Translations under genes and position numbers: made by a program
Notes under the pieces: model-generated
The model's database searches: none
What the model saw: only the letters and a program-made list of their open reading frames with translations
Told to the model about the DNA's origin: nothing
In this document: positions 36,122 to 48,135 of the stretch, piece by piece
How positions within the stretch are numbered: the first letter of the stretch is position 1
Layout: every line of letters begins with the position of its first letter
NCBI GenBank assembly: GCA_007026445.1
Contig: VDMD01000107.1
Span: 1-64,000 of the forward strand
Direction: 5' to 3'
Length of the DNA: 64,000 bases
Source: Schizophyllum amplum
Lineage: Eukaryota; Basidiomycota; Agaricomycetes; Agaricales; Schizophyllaceae

Positions 36122-36519
36122 GTCGATGTCGCGGGTCTCGGTTATCTGCAGCTGCTGCTGACGTACCCCCCACAGCGTTCAATCGCGTTCAATCGGCCCT
36201 GTGATCCGAAGTCATTGTGATCAGTGATTTTATGCCTTTAGTTTGACCTGCCTTTGACCAACCAGGTACTCACAAACGATACCATTCGTACAACCGCCGT
36301 TGAAGAAAGGCCCTCCTGCGGTTTGCTTGATTCGGCCGAAGGTCACTCCGGCATCGGCTGCTAGACAAAGGAGAGCGCTATGTGACCGAGACTAGGCCTC
36401 ACGTCGTTTTTGCCTTTTAAGACTGTGGCTCCTCGTCGAACATCACTCGTCCGCCACCTTTGCTCTCTGTGCCACACCTTAGCACCATCACACCGTCTCA
36501 GACTATAGCCGAACACTCC

Positions 36520-37508
36520 ATGTCCCCCTCTTGCAACGTCGACTCCTTCGCCCGTCCCCGTCCGGTTCCTGCCCGCGCCAAAGTTCCCATCTGGCGCACG
36601 ATGGTCAAGGCCGACAGCAAGCGGAAGAATGGCACCAGCATGCATGCGTCTCTCGATGTCTCCGCGGATCCTCAGTCTACCATCAACCACCTTCAGGCCC
36701 GCATCGACGAGCTGGAGCACGAGCGCAAGACCTTCAAAGTCCGGGTTGTAAACCCAGAAGTTCTCTGTCGGGAGGACTTGGTCAGGGACAATTTCCGGCT
36801 CCAGGAAGAGGTAGTGCGTCTCAAGGAGGCACAGAGCTCGGGAGAGGGAGCTGGAAGTATGCCCGTCAACTGCGAGGTGCGCACTGTTTCTCCCGCCACC
36901 CCTCAAGTCTAACCTACCTTAGCAGTGTCTTCCAGATCTCGCGCAGAAGGTCCGAGACTACGAGGGTCTCATTTCGCGTCTGAAAGAGGACTACCTCGAG
37001 CTCCGAGTGAGTGCAATTCCACGCACCAGAAGCACCTCACGAATCCGCTCACTTCCTTCACCTTTCAGAAACGCCAGGACAGCTTGCTTGATCGCAACAT
37101 GGTGTTGTCTGTCTGTAATCCTTCCACTTGGGTCTACGGTCGACACTCATCGATTGTACAGCGCATCGTATACTCGCTCGAGCACACGAACATGAATCAG
37201 GCGGAGCATATCACGAAGCTGGAGGTACGAGATCATGACTTCGGACGGTCAGCCTCACTGACACCCGTCTCTTGCAGCAACGTGTGATGCGGTCGAACAT
37301 GACCCTTCAGAACCTGTCCCGTATGCATGAAGAGGCTGAGAAGGCCCGGCAGCAAGTGCAATCTCTCACTTCCGCGATGGCCACACAGTTGTCGGAGTGG
37401 CAGGCTGACGACGAGGATGATGTGCGTACGTCTTGCGATCTTGTTCATGTATTTTATCAGGCTAATGACTACCAGGCTGCTGACTCGGAAGCGTGCATCG
37501 TCGCTTAG
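36520..37508 (+). CDS. Small coiled-coil protein, six exons
   Basis: Exons 36520-36876, 36926-37006, 37069-37110, 37162-37224, 37278-37421, 37476-37508; all phase 0, total 239 residues. An in-frame ATG at 36460 would add 20 residues. After a Pro/Arg-rich basic head, long heptad-bearing helices are visible: INHLQARIDELEHERKTF, VRDNFRLQEEVVRLKEA, YEGLISRLKEDYLELRKR, MHEEAEKARQQVQSLTSAM. The acidic end (WQADDEDD) is followed by a very short last exon. The layout suggests a structural or scaffold protein; no family name is justified. It lies divergent from the unresolved minus-strand region, with about 400 bases between. Confidence 0.75.
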
Positions 37509-40393
37509 CGGAATCAGCTATAGGGTCCTGATCTGTGTCTCTGCTTCCCGTCCGAGTTTGTATACTACTTCATGTCATCGTTGTAGAAGTTTCTCGCTCA
37601 ATTTCTGTTCTTGCGGTACCAAGCCAATGAATGTGTCAACGGATAGGACGATCGATTCCTTGTTCATGATACCTCCAAGTATTGTTGTGGTCTGCAGATA
37701 TAAGCTTACCATTGTTCCCCGACCATTGTTCCCCGCTGAGCCCATACCAGGCGTACGGCTGCCGCAGGGCGCGGCCGCTTCCCTCTCTTCTCCCTCTGCT
37801 TGGCTTGACTATGATCATGAGTTTATTGAGAATGCTTAGTTAATAAGGATATTGTCTAGTCCGCCGTCGGGCCAGTTATGGCACACAGAATATGCAGTGT
37901 ACTTACTGGACCGTCAAACCTGTGTCAAGTCACAGTCTAGGTACTTGAAAGCATCGAGCGGCACCTATACAATGATTTGAAGGCTAATTTGTTGCTTTCC
38001 CTCGTGCGCCACGGGCTGTAGAGAAAAAACAGCACGCACAAACGAATATTTTTAATGATTGCATGAAGTCAACTCGGACCGAGGACCGACTGCGGCGGGG
38101 CGCGACGTGGGCGAATCGATCGAGTTGCGCTTGCTCTCGTGCTGCTTCGATGAGCTCTCCGCACGGCCTTGCGCACGGTGCTCTTCTCACCTGTCATCAC
38201 TCGCGATTACCTCCGAATTCAAGAGCGAGCCCGAGATCTCTCGAAACGACATGTCGGATCTAGCAGCGGCACAAGGAGCGCACTCGACGGCGAGGGAGCT
38301 TGAGGCGGATGGCTGCCCGATGAGCACAGTGAAGGGCGCCGTCCGGCATCACGACACGCGCTAGCAAGCCGTCCGCCATCGCCCTCAACTCGCCGAGTCA
38401 TCTTCCCTCTGTTCTTCGCCGTGCGTCTCCCGCGGCCCTCTCAGGCATCCCCCCAATCCCCTCCGTCATGCACATCGCCTCCGCCATCCCCAGCCGACAA
38501 TTCTAATCTCTCGTCTGCAATCAAATCTCACGAAGCAACTTCGAGTTACGACAAATGCGACACGCATCCTTCCCGTCAGCAGTCGCACTTCCTCTGCGAC
38601 GGCACCTACTTCACACGAAGCAAGCCCATCACCCCGTGCCTTACTGTCGTTTCCTCAGCCGAGTCCGATCGGCGTCACGCACTGTATCTGAGGAGAGGAA
38701 GAGAACTACAAGGAGTATGCCGGAGCACTCCCCCAGCTGCCCCCAGGTGAGTCTCAATTTCATGGCTAGGACACTAAGGCTCACTCATGATCTGCGCCGG
38801 CGCTCAGGCCTTCAGGGACGCAGGAGCGGATTCGGAGCTCAAGCAGGCGTGGTGTGGCGCCTATTCACCGAGCACCCGTCCGCTCCTCAATCCACCACCC
38901 GTTCGCTCCTCAATTCCCCAACCGTTCGCTCCTTCACCAACCCACCTATGCTGCCACTGCACCGCGCACGCTTAACGTCCAGGACCCCACCCCTATGCTG
39001 TGCCAGCCGCACCTCCTTCGCCTCCGATATGGTCGGTGCTACCAGCGGTGCGTCGAGAGGTGCTCAGTTACGAAAGCGTCAAGTCGGTCGTTGCTCGGTG
39101 GCCAGACGTCGAAGACAAGAGGAGGGCGCGAGGGCGAGAGCGTATCGGGAGGCAGGTGGGTGAGAGGCCAGAGGGCAAAGGCCGGAGGCGTCGGACAGGC
39201 AAGGGCGCTTCGGGCGTTTGTGGCGAGAGGAGGCGGGAGGGCGGACGCTACTTGCGAGCGTCGGAGATTACGAGCGGCACGTAGAGCGCGGTAGGCGAGC
39301 AGGCTACAGACCCGCGTCTAGGGGCGGCATGGGCTTAGTCGAGAGACAGGCGAGGGGGTGTCCGAGGGCGGAGGCGCTGAGGCGAGTCAGCTACGAGCGT
39401 GTTGGGGGCACTCGCTGAAGCACGCGTAGGAGGGGTGGCAGGTAGGCGAGAGTCCCTCGGCCACGAGAAGGGCGTCGGGTCGAGGGTGTCGAAGGCGGAG
39501 GCGGAAGGCGCTCATCGCGCCTTGAGGGTGAAGCGGGTATTATGGCAAAGGCGAGGGAGGGGGGCAAAACCGAGGGGTGCCAAGAGGGGCATTGAGCGGC
39601 GAGAGGCGGAAGGAGGCCCGAGAGGCGAGAGGGCGAGAGGAGGCCGAAGGTGTCTGTGAGGTTGTGCAGATGGGCATGAGGAGGCTGCAACGAGTGAGAG
39701 TGGCGATGATGGGATGAGGATGCGTGCGGGCATGAGGCGAGGGTAGGGAACGCGGGGAGAGGGTGATGGGTGAAATGAGGGTGCGGGAGCAGGAGCGGGT
39801 GGCGAGCCGCGGTGCGGTGAAGGGGCAGGAAATGGCGGTGCAGGTTGGTGAGAGCGATGAGGGGGTCCGTGCGGGACCGAGGCGGTGAGCGTGGCACGGG
39901 AGCGAAGGCGGTGAGCTGAGTGCAGCGCGGGAGGGTGTTGAGCGCGGCGCGGTGCGGGAGTGAGGGCAGTGAGCTGAATATGGGGCGAAGGACGATGAAG
40001 ACGAGGTGATGGCCTATGTCGGGTGGAGGCTAGCTACCAGGGCATGCTGAAAGCTTAGGTGAGCGCATGGGGGTGTCCACTGGTGATTCTGGGAGGGAAA
40101 GGAAGAAAGCGAGAGTGGCAGCTGGACAAGGCTCGTAAGTTTTCACCGGGCTTTGGAACCATGCTATGGCACCCTGCGCATCGACATTCTTCGACATACT
40201 TTACGAAATATACCCTCGATATCTTCCAACTATCAACTTCAGATTCCCCATACGAGTCACTGGTGTATAACATACTACAATCACATAGTTTGGACCACAT
40301 TTCTGTCGCCATCCCTGCCATGCGGCCTAGCTGGAACTGTCAAGAACACAGTATAAGTCATCGGCGTGCAGTAAGATCGTCTTGAACGTTACC
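37509..40393. other. Gene-poor, strand-asymmetric low-complexity DNA
   Basis: From about 38870 to 38945 a 22-24-base unit CCGTTCGCTCCTCAATTCC is tandem three times. From about 39060 to 39980 the plus strand is extremely purine-rich (GCGAGAGGAGGCGGGAGGGCG-like phrases), so the minus strand is open for 168 codons of Pro/His/Ser-rich sequence that I reject as a gene. The remaining parts hold only short frames. The last 300 bases (40060-40393) border the transposase gene and may contain the transposon end, but no terminal inverted repeat was found. Confidence 0.45.
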
Positions 40394-43300
40394 TTAAACT
40401 TCGACTGGAACAACCAGCAGACATTCTGCTCGAATGCCAATCACATTCATAGGCAGGCTAACGAGCTGACATACGACCTCGCTAGCACTGACGAGGATGG
40501 GGTCGCGTAGCTGCTCCTGGTTATTGTAATAGAGGCGGCCACCCCAGTTGACAAACTCCCGGAAAATATCTCGACGGGCATCCAGGGGAGTAAGCTCTGT
40601 ATAGGGCTGAACGACGAAGAAAGTCTCGCAAACGGGGTGGTCGTGGGATATGCGGTTATGTGAGAAGATGTCAAGGATATGCCCAGGCGTCCAAGTCGAA
40701 TGTAGTCCCTCTTCATCATCATCGGCAAGCTGTCGGCCGTCACGGTAGACCACATGCGTATCACCTTCGGTTCTTGCCCCATGTACCTGGAATTTCTGGC
40801 CCAAATATACTATGGCTTTGTGCCGTAGGACGCGACGTTCAGGGTCTGCAGCGAGTCCCTCGCGAGCACGTATCCACGCACGGAGAAGTCGATACTCGCG
40901 CGACTGGGTAGAAAGGAACGCAGCTTCTTGATCATCCCAGTATGCGGGGTGATCGTCGATCTGGAAGTGCTCATCCACGGGTACATGGTGGTTACGCAGA
41001 TCGGTGCGAATATCCTTCGCGAAGCGCTTGGCGTACGCGTCGGTGACTGATGAGAACTCAGGTCGGATGTTTGGCAGTTCCTCCCCAAGAAGAACACGCA
41101 GGCACTGCTCTTGACCAAATCTATTGAACATGGTCTGTTCCAACTCGCCTAACGACATCAATTAGCATTGACTGCACACACGGATCTCGTCTCACTGACC
41201 AAATTTGAAGTTTGTCGGAATTTTCTGAAGGTCTCCATTTCGTTGCTCCATGAGAAGTTGTTGCCAAGATTGCATCGGCCCATAGCGTTCGAGGAACCAT
41301 GAGAAATGCAGCATAATGTGCTCGTACGGCGTCACCGAGAAGGTGGGGAACAGCTCAGCACGCGTCTCGAGGTAGCGGTGCGCTTCGTGATGATATCTGC
41401 GTATGATCGACTGCCGCGTCCTCCTCTTGTGTAGCAGAACCGACGCAGAGATGAGATGCATGTAGTTCTGAAGCATACGTCGTTCTCTGCTGCCTTTTGG
41501 GTATGGACCCCACTCGCGGATGAGACTCACGGGGAGCCAGATCTCGGCGAGGCGACGCAATGATGAGGACTTCAAGCTCCCCTCCGAAGGGTCGCCTGGT
41601 TTTGAAGTCGGTTTGGGAAGCCATGACGGCTTCTGCATCGTATGTATCAGGGCGGCCAGGTCGGCTGTGCGATCCTTTCCGAGGACTGCTACTGCCTTCG
41701 GATTGGGTCGCGCACGAGGTCCCGCATGTTTCGAGCGTACTCTGCCTTGCTCGTCCAGGATATCGGCATTGATGCGCTAGCATATACATTAAGTTATAGA
41801 GATATTGCCTCACGTTATTGACTTACCGCCTGATGAATCATATCCTTCAGCATCTTCGCTGTGGCGTCTTGAAAGGGCTGTGCGGGATCTGGCACTAGAC
41901 ACCTCTGTGCTAGGGCGACAAGAGCAGATCTATCCAGATCCTTCTCGATTGCGGTCTTGTTGCGGTTGGAGAAGTACTCCCATGCCACGTCGGGAGTCAT
42001 GTCCGCTCCAGATAGTTTGGTGGAAGGTGCCCCGCCCACTGGACCAAGAGACTTCAAATCACCTACCTCTTGAGCGGTCAGAAGTGTACCTGGGCTTGCG
42101 TTTCCAGATATCTCGTGACCGTCAAGGTCCAGAGCAAACCAGCCTTGCGAGAGTCTCTAAGCGGTTGTAAGCATGCATGTACACTCGGAAACATTGGAAG
42201 AGGCGAACATATTCCCGGAGAGCGCGCATGACCTTTCCCTTGGTCGAGCGGCCGGCGGGCTTGTCGGGCTTGGATGTCTCGGGCTGCCGCGACTTTATAT
42301 CCGCTAAGAGTCGACGTGCCGCTGTGGGGCTGAGGCGATCCAGTGTCGCAGAGTTCCCGCGACGAAGAACAAGCCATGCCTCGGAGAGTTCCTGTAAAGG
42401 CGTAAAGCTCGCCTCGTCCTCATCTTCACCCAGCCTGAGATCGTCCTGTATACGCGTGGACATCCCATAAATCCCACGAATGTGATGCCTGAAGATACAA
42501 GCCATCATGTGGGACGCGTCTGGCAGCGCCATGCGCATCGGATTGTAGTGACGCAGCGCATGCAACGGGCTCCAGCGCAACCCATAGCTGTCGACGAGCT
42601 CCGTGCGCTTCTTTTCCGTCTTCGCCTCCCGGTAAGCTGTAGAATATCTTTTCTCCTTACTCCACAGCCGTGGCGTCCAGGATTTGTAGTCGATGTTATT
42701 GCGTTCCTGGTACTTGAGCTTACAATACGGGCAGAAGTTGGTGGACGTGGCGGCCGAGAATCCGCACAGCTGTCGGATGGCAGGTTGGTCGCCTGTGGTG
42801 TGGAGAAGAAGGACCCGGACTTTTCTGCCGAAAGGGAACCTGCTTGTTCGCGTGACGAAGACGCCTTCTTGCGCCAGAACATGCAGCTCGTCGGCGATGA
42901 TGCTCAAGGGGCCGTTCATCTGGTCCAGAGAAGGAGATCCAGGGCCGGGTATGGTAGCCAGATTACAAACGTTGTCTTTGCGTTCGCGAAGAGCGGCGGG
43001 GAGATTCATGCAGACCATGAAGACAGCACCAACAGATATGCTTTTGCCACCAGGTCGCTTGCCGAAGGGATGGAAGCCGTCTTCGCTAAGACGGACGATA
43101 ATGTGCAACTCGTCATCGTCAAAGTCTATAAAGGGTTTGCCAGTAAGGGGGTCTAGAAGATCTCGTACAGCTGGAGACTCCCAGGTATCGCGCATGTAGG
43201 CGTTTGGTGCCGGCGACGGGCGTCCGTGCCTACGACTACCGTCAATAGCGTCCTCGATCTCTGGACGACAAAGCAGATCGCCGAGCCAGTTTCCAATCCC

Positions 43301-44292
43301 GTAATACAGCATTGTGCGTATTGGCTTGGCAGACCGAACGGCGCGATAGAGAGGTGTACCGCATGGCTTTTCGTCGTCAGGTCTCGCCAAACGCGTGCAG
43401 AGCAAGGACGTGCGTGGAGAGCTTGGGGGATATACAGCGTAACAGGTGGAACAGCAGGTGTACGCTGTAGATGGCGGCGAGAGGTCTAGCCAGTCGATTA
43501 TAGTCCCTATCTGCGAGGGGAACGTAGACGTTGCCCGTGGAAGATGGTCGACCTGGCTTCCTGGTAGGGCCCTGGAGCTTCGCATGATGCTCTCCACACA
43601 AGAGATCACAAAGTTACAGTTGGCGTCGGAGTCTTTGATGAGAATCTTCATGCAAGCGAAGAGGAGGTACCATGGTAAGGCGTCGGAGAACGCGGCGAGT
43701 TTCCGTTGACGGACGAAGAAGCGATCTAATAAGATATCGCAGTAAGAACAGAACTATTCCTTGCATTTTGGTACTCACCTGTATGTACGACGAGCCGCTC
43801 TGTCATGATGAAGCGATCGCGTTCCCACATCAGACGCATGAATTGCCTGATCTCCTCCTGCTTCTCGTGAATCTGGGTGAGAAGAATCTCGGTCGACAGC
43901 GCTTCGTCCGACTGTGGATCGAACGTCCTTTCCTTCAAGCAGGCCTCCTGCTTGCTCAACACTGCGAGATAGCCCGCAACACGATCATTGCCTGGAGCTC
44001 CTGTGAGGGAGGGGACGAAAGCTGACGAGTGTACAGAGCAGTGCGAATCCATAGGAGGATTGCTGAACTTCAGCGGAATTGCAGGGTCCAGTACGATGCT
44101 CCGTAAGATGTTCTCAACGTGAGAGATGTTGTTGACTGGTGCTACACTGGCTTCATCGACCGTCGACGCCACTTGCAAAGTCTCTGGTGAGGAATCTGGA
44201 CGAACATCACCGCGTGACCGTCGGACTTGGACAGCGACGGCGATCTCGAAGTCAAGCTTCGCGGCAGCCCGCCTAGCACGATATCCTGACAT
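40394..44292 (-). CDS. Tnp2-family (CACTA/En-Spm type) transposase
   Basis: Cut-and-paste DNA transposase of the fungal Tnp2 group (Transposase_21-like). Exons 44292-43779, 43725-42140, 42066-41827, 41776-41200, 41148-40394; all phases agree, giving 1,223 residues. Visible features: an N-terminal coiled stretch (residues 100-170); a Cys cluster near residues 263-290 (CCSTCYAVYP ... CGTPLY); the core around residues 330-590 with FDDDELHIIV, NFCPYCK near residue 508, and the family hallmark HYNPMRMALPDASHM near residues 555-570. The C-terminal part keeps family blocks (MLQNYMHLISA, HYEAHRYLE-like, HIMLHFSWFLERYGPMQSW). The intron 42139-42067 (73 bases) is the least typical. No stop or frameshift was found, so the copy may be recent. 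Neither 5' nor 3' flank shows an obvious CACTA terminal repeat. Confidence 0.9.
40394..44292 (-). mobile_element. CACTA-like DNA transposon (coding part only)
   Basis: The extent given is that of the transposase gene; the true ends lie outside it. Candidate subterminal repeat: AAAGGGT[AG]GAGTGGCGGCG is duplicated at about 44305-44345, just upstream of the start codon. Element boundaries would need a matching inverted repeat beyond 40394 and 44292, which I did not find by eye. Confidence 0.6.
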
Positions 44293-44835
44293 GAATTCGA
44301 GAAAGGGTAGAGTGGCGGCGAAAAAGGGTGGAGTGGCGGCGCAGCGAAGACGAGTAGAGGTATATGGGGGCGGCGCTGCCTACAGCGATCCTCAAGAGCA
44401 CGTATCAACAGAGGGCGTCGACAGCGTGTGGAACGATGGGAATGTGAATCAAGGTAGGGAAGGAGATGACGACAGAACTTAGGACGCGTCTCGCCTGTAC
44501 CGCGTCTACGAGTCCGACCGCCACGTGATCAAGGAATCTCACAAAATAGCATCCACTGAAAAAAATCTGTAGTATTGGATTACCGATATCGCCTAGGAGG
44601 GCCAGTACACCACAAATTCCAGTCAGCTTGCAACTTCTCAGAACCGCGCACTAGCAGCCACTGCCATTGACACTGCGGCGAGATACAATAGCAAACAGAA
44701 GTCCAGACACGCCATCCTCTCGCAATACCCAACTGGCATGATATCGCTACAGGTTCATCCAAACTCATAGGTAGACTCCGGGTAGACTGCACCCGAAACG
44801 ACCGCACGAGTAACTGCGTATGCGCAAGAAGTATG

Positions 44836-45892
44836 CTACGTACCCCTCGATATACAGGTGAGTGCTCTTGAAATGCAGGCAGGCGCTCCGTCTTCTCCTT
44901 GGGAGACACGTCGTCGGACTCGCTGCCGCTCATCAAGCTCCAGACCAACATGTGGCGTCGAGGACGGCTTGGGAGCAGCGTAGCATAGAATGCAGATGAT
45001 GGTAGGGCCGAAGGGACTGTATGCACTTCTTGGCGTACTCCAGCTTGGCAAATCTACATGACGTTTGTGAGCGATAGGCGGGAGGACGAAGCAAGACCGA
45101 ACGTACAATACAAAGCCGTAGCCGCTCTCGCGCTCCCCACGTGCTGTGTGCAACTGCGCACGTATAGCTTGGTCTCTGGGAAGTGCGGCGAAGGCTCGAT
45201 GATGTAGACGCTGGACGGCAATTTCGCATCTGGGTCCTGAACTAGGGCGATTCGGTGCCTTGAGGGGGGGGGGGGGGGGGGGGGGCGGGCTTCGGTGAGC
45301 GCTGGCATGGGCTGCGCACCACAGGCTGCATGCGGCAGGCCTGAACTCCGGCGAAATCGACTTGAGGAGCGAGAGGGCAAGGGCGGGAGCGGCGGCGTTT
45401 GACGAGAAGTCGGAGGTCGCATTGGCGATCGTGGGCGGAGCAAAGGGACAATACGGGTGACCGGTTATCGGGTTTCTGAACAATGAAGTTGGAAGACTGA
45501 AGTGCGTTGCGTTGCGGCTGCGAGCGAGACTCCGAGGGTGACTGCTTTACGCATCATAGGGGACGTGTCGAGACGCTGAGCTGGAAAAAGGCGTTAGCTG
45601 CAGTCCACGAGCGCGAGTAACGAGGAGCTAACGCACCTCCGCCGTCCTTCCCTGGTCCCGGGGGCCCCCTTCCAACCGAGTGCATCAAGATCTCGGCGTC
45701 TGTGTCACTGTCAGTTCCACCGTCGCGCGAGGACGTCGACGTGGATGCCCCGTCCTCCTGCTCGATGAGGCTCGGAGCGGGATCCGGAGCAGCTGCAGCG
45801 TAGAGTTGAATGCTTTCGGGTGGGGGTCGTTGCGGACTCTTCGGTGGCGTGAGCAGGGCCGCGCAGGCTGCTGTCCTCCGTCGTGTCCACAT
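44836..45892 (-). CDS. Unknown spliced gene containing a 22-G/C run
   Basis: The ATG at 45892 starts exon 1 (45892-45637, MWTRRRTAACAALLTPPKS..., Ser/Asp-rich LIEQEDGASTSTSSRDGG), then a 56-base intron with a good CTTTTTCCAG acceptor, then AQRLDTSPMMRKAVTLGVSLAAA in phase. Further coding-like blocks are DPDAKLPSSVYIIEPSPHFP (about 45240-45180) and a basic tail (ELDERQRVRRRVSQGEDG, about 44945-44890) ending near 44836. Exon junctions in the middle are unsure because a run of 22 G (45264-45285 on the plus strand) encodes polyproline there. Function not recognised. Confidence 0.45.
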
Positions 45893-46526
45893 AGCGATGC
45901 CGAGCTCAGTGCGGGCCTCTGAATGACTGCGACCTCTGCCCGCAATCGCCTCGATGCCACCGCGTCACGTATTCAATGAGATTTCAATGGTCGACAAAAT
46001 CCCACTGAGGGCATGCGTAGAAAAGTCGCATTTAGTATTCCAATGGAGATTAGCCTGTTCGCTTATTCAAAATACTCCTATTCAATAAGACCCCCCCGAA
46101 TACGCTGGGCGGAAATCAGGATGATCCCATCATTTGGCCCTGGGGAACACTGTGCGCCTCATGGTGAGCAAACGCAGGGCTGATTCAAAATTCTCTTTGG
46201 ATGGGAACAGCGCGTTGACGCTGGGCAAAGCATGGGGCACACGGTGTGGGCGAATTTTAATAATCACATACAATAAGACCCGGGCGCAAAGGGGATGATC
46301 ATATCACATCATTCCATCAGGGGCGGATGGTGAGCAACGTGTAGGGATTATCGTGGGCATATTCATTGTTTTCGCCCCAAGAACCCCCATTGGGCTATTT
46401 GATATTGCCCACGCGAAAATTCAGAATGAGCAATTCGATCGGCGACGGGTGATTATCCGGAGATCTTTCTGACTAATCCCTCGCTATTCATGCAGTACTC
46501 CCAAGCGAGAACTGAATACCATTTCT
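45893..46526. other. AT-richer, decayed repeat DNA
   Basis: No frame. The stretch looks eroded and contains two diverged copies of one sequence, listed separately. Its base composition is lower in GC than the flanking genes. Confidence 0.5.
46083..46400. repeat. Two diverged direct copies of an about 190-bp unit
   Basis: CAATAAGACC starts at 46083 and at 46271. Both are followed by a GATGATC...ATCATT segment and by ATGGTGAGCAA (about 46161 and 46327) and then ACGCAGGG/CGTGTAGGG. The offset is 188 bases at the first landmark and 166 at the later one. The match is partial, so this is an old tandem duplication or two nested element remnants. Confidence 0.55.
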
Positions 46527-47019
46527 GGTGCGTTGCCGTAGGACCCCTGATAATAGGTGGCGAGGGCAGTTCCCGATGTCGGACGAAAATTGAGATTTTG
46601 GACCCCCCAAGTCGGATATTTTGTCGGACGAAACGGTTGAAATCCTCGCGACGTCGCACACAAATGTCGGACGAATTGTCTAGTGAGAGGGTTTTCACCC
46701 CCGGTGTGAAGCCCAAATTTGGCCCTAACAGAAGGTTTTGGGTTCGATCCCGCCTCCTACAGGCTCGGGCAGCCGTCTGAGCGCGCGCGAGCACCTTTCC
46801 AGGTGCAAAAGAAAGCCATCGGAAACTTCCGAGAAAAAATAATCAAATTTGCGTCACGTGACCGCCAAAAAGACCGGTCTGGACCACAGGGTCTGAGGAA
46901 AAGTCGGACGAAAAGCCCCCAAACCGGCCCAAAAATGTCGGACGAAAAGTACCCAAAAGAAGGGGTCCGCGGAACAAACCTCGTCGCCCATTATCAGGGG
47001 TCCTGTTGCCGTTGCTTCC
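46527..47019. mobile_element. Small inverted-repeat element with iterated GTCGGACGAA
   Basis: AGGACCCCTGATAAT at 46540-46554 is exactly complementary to ATTATCAGGGGTCCT at 46990-47004, with partial similarity extending about 10-12 bases on each side (GTTGCCGT.../GGCAACGGC, GGTGGCGAGG/CCTCGTCGCCC). Between them, GTCGGACGAA occurs five times in the same direction (about 46578, 46623, 46665, 46903, 46937), plus GTCGGATA at 46611. The middle holds a tRNA B-box-like GGTTCGATCC (46741-46750) and a TTCAC/GTGAA hairpin (46694-46710) with a 7-base loop. No transposase frame: a MITE- or SINE-like element is inferred. Confidence 0.6.
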
Positions 47020-47164
47020 CCTTACCGGGGGTGCCTCGCGGTGTCTTGTTGACCTTGTCATCCGTTCGTGCGACAAGGAACTGAACGGCACATTGTGCCC
47101 GGGTTTCTCCTCCACGTCGCTATAGCGATTTTATGGCCATACGAGTTACGCACAGTGCTTACCC

Positions 47165-48135
47165 TTGGCGACTATTCACCTGCCTGTCAGATGGTTCGCG
47201 ATGGGTTCTCCGAGTCGCAACCATGAGTTATTTGTGTCCCGAAGGCTTTGTGGTCTGAGGACCGCTCCTTTTGCTGACAATTCCCGTGATCAATTTTTCT
47301 CTGACCAAGAAGATGGTCTGACTGACTCAGACCTACCTTCGCTTGTGTGAGGTGAAGCAGACGATCCCGAAGTCTTACGATGGCTGCTCTTCAATCGACC
47401 CGATCCTTCTCGGATGGCCACATGCAATGAATGGGATTCGTAAGGGACGCTCTCCTCCATGTGCGGCGCGCGCCCGTGCCGGCTCAAGATCGAACGGGAT
47501 AAGCCTGACGCCGCGGAGAACGGCTTGTCGAATTTGGATCGTCCGTTCATCGACGATATGAAGAACAGAGTCTGCTACAGCGCTATTGTTGATGGTGGTA
47601 TCGTCTCTATCCTTAGAGGCCCGCCCATCGCGATTGTTGGTACAAGCAGAAGGGCGAGAACGCCGACGAGAGCGCGGTTCGATCCGAGTTCAACCATAGA
47701 CTCTCACGTTCGAGTTGACTCCGTGCCGACTCGCCGCCGATACGGGTGTATCGTACCCGCGAGCAGGTGCTCACCAGGCCGTCCATGCGCTCGCGGGATG
47801 GAAGGGCGCCTGGAAAATCCAACTCTTCCAGCTCAGTAAATTTTATTGACGGCTCTGGGGGATGCGGAGGTAGAAATTTTATGGCTCAAGTCATGCGAAG
47901 TGTGGGCTAGCCAGAGCCCAACTCTAATTCATTGGCTCGCTGACCGTACAGAGTCGGTGTCATCCCTGCGTACCGCTACATCATTGTCAAGTAAGAGGGA
48001 AGAACAGATAGGCTCATTCGAGAACCTACAACTGAGATTAGCCCCTGTGTACTTACCTTTTCGTACAACAAGGCTTTCCTATTTGGGAATGTTCAACTTC
48101 AGCCGAATGATTTTGAGAAATCTAACTGTCTGACT
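47165..48135 (+). pseudogene. Plus-strand coding-like region, broken or many introns
   Basis: Protein-like blocks occur in order but in shifting frames: FADNSRDQFFSDQEDGLTDS (about 47265-47330), EADDPEVLRWLLFNRPDPSR (about 47353-47412), IERDKPDAAENGLSNLDRPF (about 47491-47550) and KGENADESAVRSEFNHRLSR (about 47652-47711). A GTAAGG donor at about 47441 and several acceptors exist, but no consistent exon chain was found. It may be a degenerate gene; family unknown. Confidence 0.35.
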